A stretch of 12,008 bases of DNA from Acidobacteriaceae bacterium. GTDB lineage: Bacteria; Acidobacteriota; Terriglobia; Terriglobales; Acidobacteriaceae. How positions within the stretch are numbered: position 1 is the stretch's first letter; every line of letters begins with the position of its first letter. The stretch spans positions 1 to 12,008 of the forward strand of contig PLST01000399.1 in the NCBI GenBank assembly GCA_003164255.1, written 5' to 3'. This document shows positions 8,216 to 12,008 of this stretch, piece by piece. The notes below the pieces were generated by a model. The model worked only from the letters and a program-made list of their open reading frames with translations, did not search any database and was not told where the DNA came from. The translations under genes and the position numbers were made by a program.

Positions 8216-8251
8216 GTAAATCGCTTTGCTGAAACGTTCAGTAAATCGCTT
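8216..8251. repeat. 11-bp direct repeats flanking an AACGTT inverted repeat
   Basis: GTAAATCGCTT occurs at 8216-8226 and again at 8241-8251, a 25-bp period. Between them CTGAA-ACG-TTCAG (8229-8241) is an inverted repeat with 5-bp arms containing another AACGTT core. It could be a further regulator site in the divergent region; no function is established. Confidence 0.45.
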
Positions 8252-8261
8252 CAGTAATTGG

Positions 8262-8275
8262 GCGGGGTGCCCCGC
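8262..8275. repeat. GC-rich palindrome / short hairpin
   Basis: GCGGGG-TG-CCCCGC has perfect 6-bp arms and a 2-nt centre. No T-run follows on either strand, so it is not a standard terminator. It may be a protein site or a remnant structure. Confidence 0.4.
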
Positions 8276-8680
8276 AGCCTGGCGCCGCCTGCCTCTGAAT
8301 ACCCCCTCTGGCCAGCCCCGCGTGATCACGGATTCAGCCCGGATCTGCGCAATGCTTGCCCCCACACAACGCACCAATTATTCCGTCTGGTTCGGTAATC
8401 GTGTACATGCGATCCATCGCAGGCAACCGCACCGATCCCTTTTAACCCGCAGGCCAGTGAATCTCTGCCGTCCCGGCATCCGTTCCATCCGTCGTTTTTT
8501 CTTTAAGGTGCACGTACCAACTGGAGATGTTGGCATCAGAAACTGCACTTTCGGGATGATTTATACTGCGAGAGATTCTGCTACCCAGAAATTCTTAACC
8601 GGTTTTTCGGCCTCAAGAAGCAGTTGAGTGGGCGACAACAATCTCCCCGTCGTGAAATGCACTGGACAGTTAGACGACTC
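8276..8680. other. Gene-free intergenic stretch before the acyltransferase gene
   Basis: About 400 bp with no credible gene. Open frames here encode Arg/Ser-rich peptides without recognisable domains or good ribosome sites. A TATACT hexamer at 8562-8567 could be a -10 box for the plus-strand cluster, but I find no convincing -35 at the right distance. I see no RNA gene or riboswitch. Confidence 0.4.
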
Positions 8681-8694
8681 GAGGCGCTTGATCC

Positions 8695-10122
8695 ATGCTT
8701 TTTGCTTCATTTCCCTTCATTCTCGTCTATCTTCCAATTGTCATCGTTGCTTGCATCGCACTTCAACGACTCATAGGACCTAAAGCTGCTCAGGCCTGGA
8801 TTCTAGTCGCTTCGGTATTTTTCTACGCAACCAGCAAGCCGTTCAATCTGGTCTTGATTTTTGCATCGATACTCGCCAATTGGCTCTTCGCGCGATGGAT
8901 CGAACACACCGACCAACCGTTAAAGAAGCGGGTTTTGGTTACCGCCCTTGCAGCGAACGTAATCTTCCTGTCTACGTTCAAATACCTGGCCTTCTTTGCC
9001 TCACTTTTTGCTTTTGCTTTGCCGCGCGGCTATAGTGTGCCAACACTGCCGTTCCCGCTCGGCATCAGCTTCTTCACAGTCACGCAGATCATGTACCTGG
9101 TTGATTGCTATGAAGGCATCTTGACATCAGGTACTCTCTTTGACCATGCAACATTCGTCACCTTTTTCCCTTATGTGATCTCGGGGCCGCTTGCTCGGGC
9201 CAAGAGAATGCGGCACCAGTTCACACAGTTTGGTGGACAAAGTGACACGCGCATGGAGAATTTGGCGCGCGGCTTCTTCCACTTCTCGATGGGGCTCTTC
9301 AAGAAGGCTGTCTTTGCCGATTCATTCGCCCGCGTCGCAACCTTCGGATACAACTCCACGACTCATCTGTCGCCTTTCGAGGCATGGGTCTTCAGCGTCG
9401 CTTACGCGCTCCAGATTTATTTCGACTTTAGCGGATACTCCGACATGGCTATCGGCTCGGCGATGATGCTGGGTATTGAGATCCCGCGCAACTTCGACGC
9501 TCCTTACAAATCAAAATCAATCATCGAATTCTGGCAGCGCTGGCACATTTCGCTCACCAATTTCATCACCTCCTACCTCTTTACTCCCATCGTTCGCTCT
9601 TTCAAGACAAAGTCGCTCTTGAATTCAACTGTGGCAATTTTCATAGCCATGAGCATTGCGGGCCTCTGGCATGGCGCGGCATTGACCTTCGTGGTGTTTG
9701 GATCTCTTCACGGCGCTTACCTGGGCATCAATCAATACTGGCGCAAGAAGAAGATGCCCATACTCCCCGCGCCTCTATCGTGGCTCCTCACATTCATTCT
9801 TGTCGTCATAGCGTTTGTCTATTTTGGGGCCCAGACGGTCGGGCAGGGGACGGAACGCGTGATCGCCCTTTTCAATCCAATCAATGCCTTGGGTTACAGA
9901 AACCTTGGCATGATGAGCGTCGAAGGTGTCAGCCTTCACATCTATGGCCTGCCGCTGGTATTGGGAGGGTTTGCCGCTTTTCTCGGTCCGTCGTCGGAGC
10001 AGCTCGCGCGCGATTTCCGTCCGAGTGCATTGAACTGCGCCTGCGCTGTCGTTCTTACCGTTGTCGCTTTCGTCTTCATCAATTCCAGTATCCCCAAGCC
10101 CTTTGTCTATTTTCGCTTCTAA
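8695..10122 (+). CDS. MBOAT-family membrane O-acyltransferase (AlgI/DltB type)
   Basis: 475-residue multi-spanning inner-membrane enzyme that moves an acyl group from a cytoplasmic donor across or to the outer face of the membrane, where a partner places it on a polysaccharide or other envelope acceptor. Motifs are canonical: PFPLGISFFTVTQIMYLVD (119-137), YFDFSGYSDMAIG (242-254), then P-RNFDAPY and FWQRWHISL with conserved His284, and IAGLWHGAALTF with the family's catalytic His326. It ends in FVYFRF, close to the F-YFQF ending common in AlgI-type proteins. Length matches the family (about 460-520 aa), and it looks intact. ATG 8695 has GAGG 10 nt upstream (8681-8684). The SGNH-like partner starts 12 bp after the stop, so the two are almost certainly cotranscribed. 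The native acyl group and acceptor cannot be read from sequence; acetyl onto a glycan is the default for the family. Confidence 0.93.
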   Translation: MLFASFPFILVYLPIVIVACIALQRLIGPKAAQAWILVASVFFYATSKPFNLVLIFASILANWLFARWIEHTDQPLKKRVLVTALAANVIFLSTFKYLAFFASLFAFALPRGYSVPTLPFPLGISFFTVTQIMYLVDCYEGILTSGTLFDHATFVTFFPYVISGPLARAKRMRHQFTQFGGQSDTRMENLARGFFHFSMGLFKKAVFADSFARVATFGYNSTTHLSPFEAWVFSVAYALQIYFDFSGYSDMAIGSAMMLGIEIPRNFDAPYKSKSIIEFWQRWHISLTNFITSYLFTPIVRSFKTKSLLNSTVAIFIAMSIAGLWHGAALTFVVFGSLHGAYLGINQYWRKKKMPILPAPLSWLLTFILVVIAFVYFGAQTVGQGTERVIALFNPINALGYRNLGMMSVEGVSLHIYGLPLVLGGFAAFLGPSSEQLARDFRPSALNCACAVVLTVVAFVFINSSIPKPFVYFRF

Positions 10123-10134
10123 AGGCGTACGATC

Positions 10135-11076
10135 ATGACCTCAGGGACCGTTCAATCCGCGGTAGGAGTGCCCAGGCAGATGTCAGCCAGCTTGTGGCTG
10201 GCGATGACACTGGGCTTGATCGCGCTGTTGATTGGCCTGCACATTCTGTTGGCATGGCGTTTGGACCTTTTCGGCATTTATCGCGATCCCCGCGGCCGTG
10301 CGTTAATTACGTCAGAACATGAGCGCAAAGCCAAGTATCTTTTGAATCAAGCATATGTTCCGGCCAACTTCGACGCCTTGATTATCGGCGCATCGGCATC
10401 GGTCAATTGGCATTCAAACTATTTCACTGGATATCGCTTCTACAACGAATCGATTGAGGGGGGAGACGCTAGTGAAGAGCGCCGGCTGGTGGACCAGGCT
10501 CTTCCCCAAGGGCACTTCAAAGTAGCTCTGGTGGCGTTGACTCCGCGAGTCACTGCCCTTCATATCCTGCAGGATGGCTTTGATCAAGTGACTCGTACCG
10601 AGGTGCTTGGCTCCATCAGTTCCCTGGGAGTTGAGTACGACGCGGTGATGGATCGCATACATCCTCGTCCACCAACCTACTTCCCCGATGGCAGCCATAA
10701 TCTCCCGGTCCATGCTCCCGCGAAACCTGGCTATACGGGCGAGAAACTCGACCCAGGCCAGGACCCTGAGGCTGTTGCAGATTACAGAAGCGTGGTCGAG
10801 GAGCTCATGGATCGCGGAACTCGCATCGTTTACGTCGCTTATCCGTTTTATGAGCCAGCCTACAACTACAACAAGGACGTGATCGAGAACTACATGCATT
10901 TTGCGGCAACGGAGATGCCTCCTGCTCCTATCGTCGACTTCAATGCTCCCGAGTACGCCGCGTTTCGCAACGATTCGACCAACTACCTGGATGAGATTCA
11001 CCTGAGCCCGACGGGCGCAGACAAGCTGTGCCGAATGCTCAACGAGCGAATGCATGAGGCCCTGCACGACGAGTAA
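10135..11076 (+). CDS. Membrane-anchored SGNH-like acyltransferase partner (AlgJ/DltD-like role)
   Basis: 313 residues: one N-terminal transmembrane anchor (about 20-41) and an extracytoplasmic domain. Strand DALIIGASASVNWHS (80-94) supplies a possible nucleophile, Ser87 or Ser89, in GASAS. YNESIEGGDASEE (103-115) occupies the usual block with the oxyanion Asn/Gly. DEIHLSPTG (286-294) gives the Asp286/His289 pair expected near the C-terminus of SGNH hydrolases. Such proteins finish the acyl transfer started by an MBOAT protein, placing the group on the acceptor outside the cytoplasmic membrane. The gene starts 12 bp after the MBOAT stop, with AAAGG 9 nt before ATG 10135. The sequence is not close enough to AlgJ, AlgX or DltD to borrow a gene name, and the first motif is GASAS rather than the commoner GDS/GSS, so the exact subfamily is uncertain. 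The family call rests on motif pattern plus partnership. Confidence 0.75.
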   Translation: MTSGTVQSAVGVPRQMSASLWLAMTLGLIALLIGLHILLAWRLDLFGIYRDPRGRALITSEHERKAKYLLNQAYVPANFDALIIGASASVNWHSNYFTGYRFYNESIEGGDASEERRLVDQALPQGHFKVALVALTPRVTALHILQDGFDQVTRTEVLGSISSLGVEYDAVMDRIHPRPPTYFPDGSHNLPVHAPAKPGYTGEKLDPGQDPEAVADYRSVVEELMDRGTRIVYVAYPFYEPAYNYNKDVIENYMHFAATEMPPAPIVDFNAPEYAAFRNDSTNYLDEIHLSPTGADKLCRMLNERMHEALHDE

Positions 11077-11160
11077 CCGCTTTGAGCCGGCAAGAAAGGC
11101 CGGGCTGAACCCACGATCTTGTTTCAAATAAATTCGGATCGTAACCACGAAATCGAGACC

Positions 11161-12008
11161 ATGCCAGCACAAACCATCATCGCATCGAAAGTCTTCACTC
11201 AAGAGCTGCAGGAAGCGTTTGCGGCCCTGTCTGGCGATCGAAACCCCATGCACATGGATCGCGTTGCTGCGCGAAGAACGCAAGCTGGAATGCCCGTCGT
11301 CCATGGGATCCACACAATGCTCTGGGCGCTGGATTCAATTGCCGCAACCGGGCTGGTTTTCTCGCTGCCCCTCCGCATGAAGGTCAAGTTTCCGAAGTGG
11401 GTTTACATTGACGACAAAGCGGACCTCAGTCTATCTCCTTCAGAAGATGCATCTCTCCATCAATTCAAAGTTGAAGTCCGCGGTATGCCGGTGCTTACAG
11501 CCGAACTGCTCTTCAATGAGCCTTCGTCAATGGTTGCCAAGGGCGCCGCGAATTCCCCGGCGCACCCCCCTTTCGTGCCGATCGCTGCCGCCCGCGATCT
11601 ATCGCTTGCCGAACTGAAGGGCCGATCTGGAGAGGCGTATACTTCGCCAGCGCTGGGCGCGGCAGACCTGTTTCCGCACCTTGCAGCGTCCATCACTGGC
11701 ACGGCAGTCGCGGATTTAGCTGCGTGTTCTTACGTGGTGGGCATGGAAGCTCCCGGGCTGCATTCCATGTTGTCGAAACTCGATATCACGATCGACTTGT
11801 CAGTGGGATCTGTTTCTGACGGCGCAACGCTTCACTATGACGTGATCTCTCTGGATGAGCGGTTTCGCAAGGCGAAGATACATGTGGAAGGCCGCTCTAT
11901 CTCCGGAATATTGGAGGCGTTTATCCGCGTCCCTCCTGTCGATCAAGCCTCCATGGCCGTCGTTTCAGCTCACGTCGAGCCCTCGGAATTTGTCGGCATG
12001 AAGGCACT
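11161..12008 (+). CDS. MaoC-like double-hotdog protein, C-terminus beyond window (possible SDR fusion)
   Basis: Open frame from ATG 11161 to the window edge, 282 full codons with no stop. Residues about 12-60 carry the R-specific hydratase/MaoC signature: LSGDRNPMHMD with catalytic-type Asp26 and His31, then A-RRTQAGMPVVHGIHTML. A second hotdog-like region follows at about 180-260, with LHYDVISLDERFRKAKI and EGRSISGILEAFIRVPP. MaoC-type domains hydrate enoyl thioesters, or dehydrate 3-hydroxyacyl thioesters, on CoA or ACP in the cytoplasm. The last residues, EFVGMKAL, resemble the lead-in to a Rossmann beta-strand, and MaoC-SDR fusions are known, so a C-terminal short-chain dehydrogenase is predicted. 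The ribosome site is weak (GAG about 5 nt before ATG). An 84-bp gap separates it from the SGNH gene; the shared strand and lack of a clear terminator support one operon. It may make or modify the acyl group used by the MBOAT pair. Confidence 0.8.
   Translation, partial: MPAQTIIASKVFTQELQEAFAALSGDRNPMHMDRVAARRTQAGMPVVHGIHTMLWALDSIAATGLVFSLPLRMKVKFPKWVYIDDKADLSLSPSEDASLHQFKVEVRGMPVLTAELLFNEPSSMVAKGAANSPAHPPFVPIAAARDLSLAELKGRSGEAYTSPALGAADLFPHLAASITGTAVADLAACSYVVGMEAPGLHSMLSKLDITIDLSVGSVSDGATLHYDVISLDERFRKAKIHVEGRSISGILEAFIRVPPVDQASMAVVSAHVEPSEFVGMKA

Noticed and set aside
8262..8275. Rho-independent terminator in the intergenic region
   Set aside because: The GC hairpin is perfect but has no T-run on either strand and no gene ending next to it.
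8226..8627. Possible 133-aa gene in the divergent intergenic region
   Set aside because: Arg/Ser-rich composition, no domain and no good Shine-Dalgarno; it starts inside the AACGTT repeat region, so it is probably spurious.
11085..11110. Hairpin between the SGNH-like and MaoC-like genes as an operon-ending terminator
   Set aside because: The stem from AGCCGG to CCGGGCT needs a bulge and lacks a following T-tract; it is too weak to split the operon.
10414..11313. Long open frame of about 299 codons on the minus strand, antisense to the SGNH-like gene
   Set aside because: It overlaps two genes with clear family motifs on the plus strand, its product shows no recognisable domain, and it looks like a codon-bias shadow.

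Overview
The window reads as a chromosomal segment of a heterotrophic Gram-negative soil-type bacterium, most likely an acidobacterium (Terriglobia-like). This is inferred from the Oar-like TonB-dependent receptor with an N-terminal carboxypeptidase-regulatory domain, a family greatly expanded in that phylum, together with moderately high GC. No rRNA or other phylogenetic marker is present, so the assignment is tentative. I saw no tRNA, insertion sequence or CRISPR array.

Left half (1-7799) looks like a nutrient-uptake locus. It holds the C-terminal bulk of a sodium/solute symporter (SSS family, plus strand, cut by the window start), then a LacI-type regulator on the same strand. Converging on these from the minus strand are a secreted TPR protein and, upstream of it, a large TonB-dependent outer-membrane receptor with its own rho-independent terminator. 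A plausible scheme is outer-membrane import by the receptor, periplasmic handling that may involve the TPR protein, inner-membrane import by the symporter, and control by the LacI regulator. The substrate is unknown, and no glycoside hydrolase or SusD-like gene is present in the window.

Centre (7800-8694) is a gene-free divergent region of about 900 bp. Its receptor-proximal part is an old tandem duplication (144-bp period) of the receptor's promoter/leader. Each copy carries a TTGACA -35 box and an AAACGTTT palindrome typical of LacI-family operators. A further, better palindrome and a fourth AACGTT site flanked by 11-bp direct repeats lie upstream. The remainder up to 8694 holds a GC-rich palindrome and otherwise nothing recognisable.

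Right half (8695-12008) is a plus-strand cluster: an MBOAT membrane O-acyltransferase (AlgI/DltB type), a 12-bp-spaced membrane-anchored SGNH-like protein, and a MaoC-like double-hotdog protein that runs off the window. The first two form the classic membrane/extracytoplasmic pair for O-acylating a surface polysaccharide or similar acceptor. The hotdog protein suggests that the acyl group may be custom-made rather than plain acetyl. The last visible residues look like the start of a Rossmann strand, so a MaoC-SDR fusion is predicted beyond the edge. This is the most interesting system in the window.
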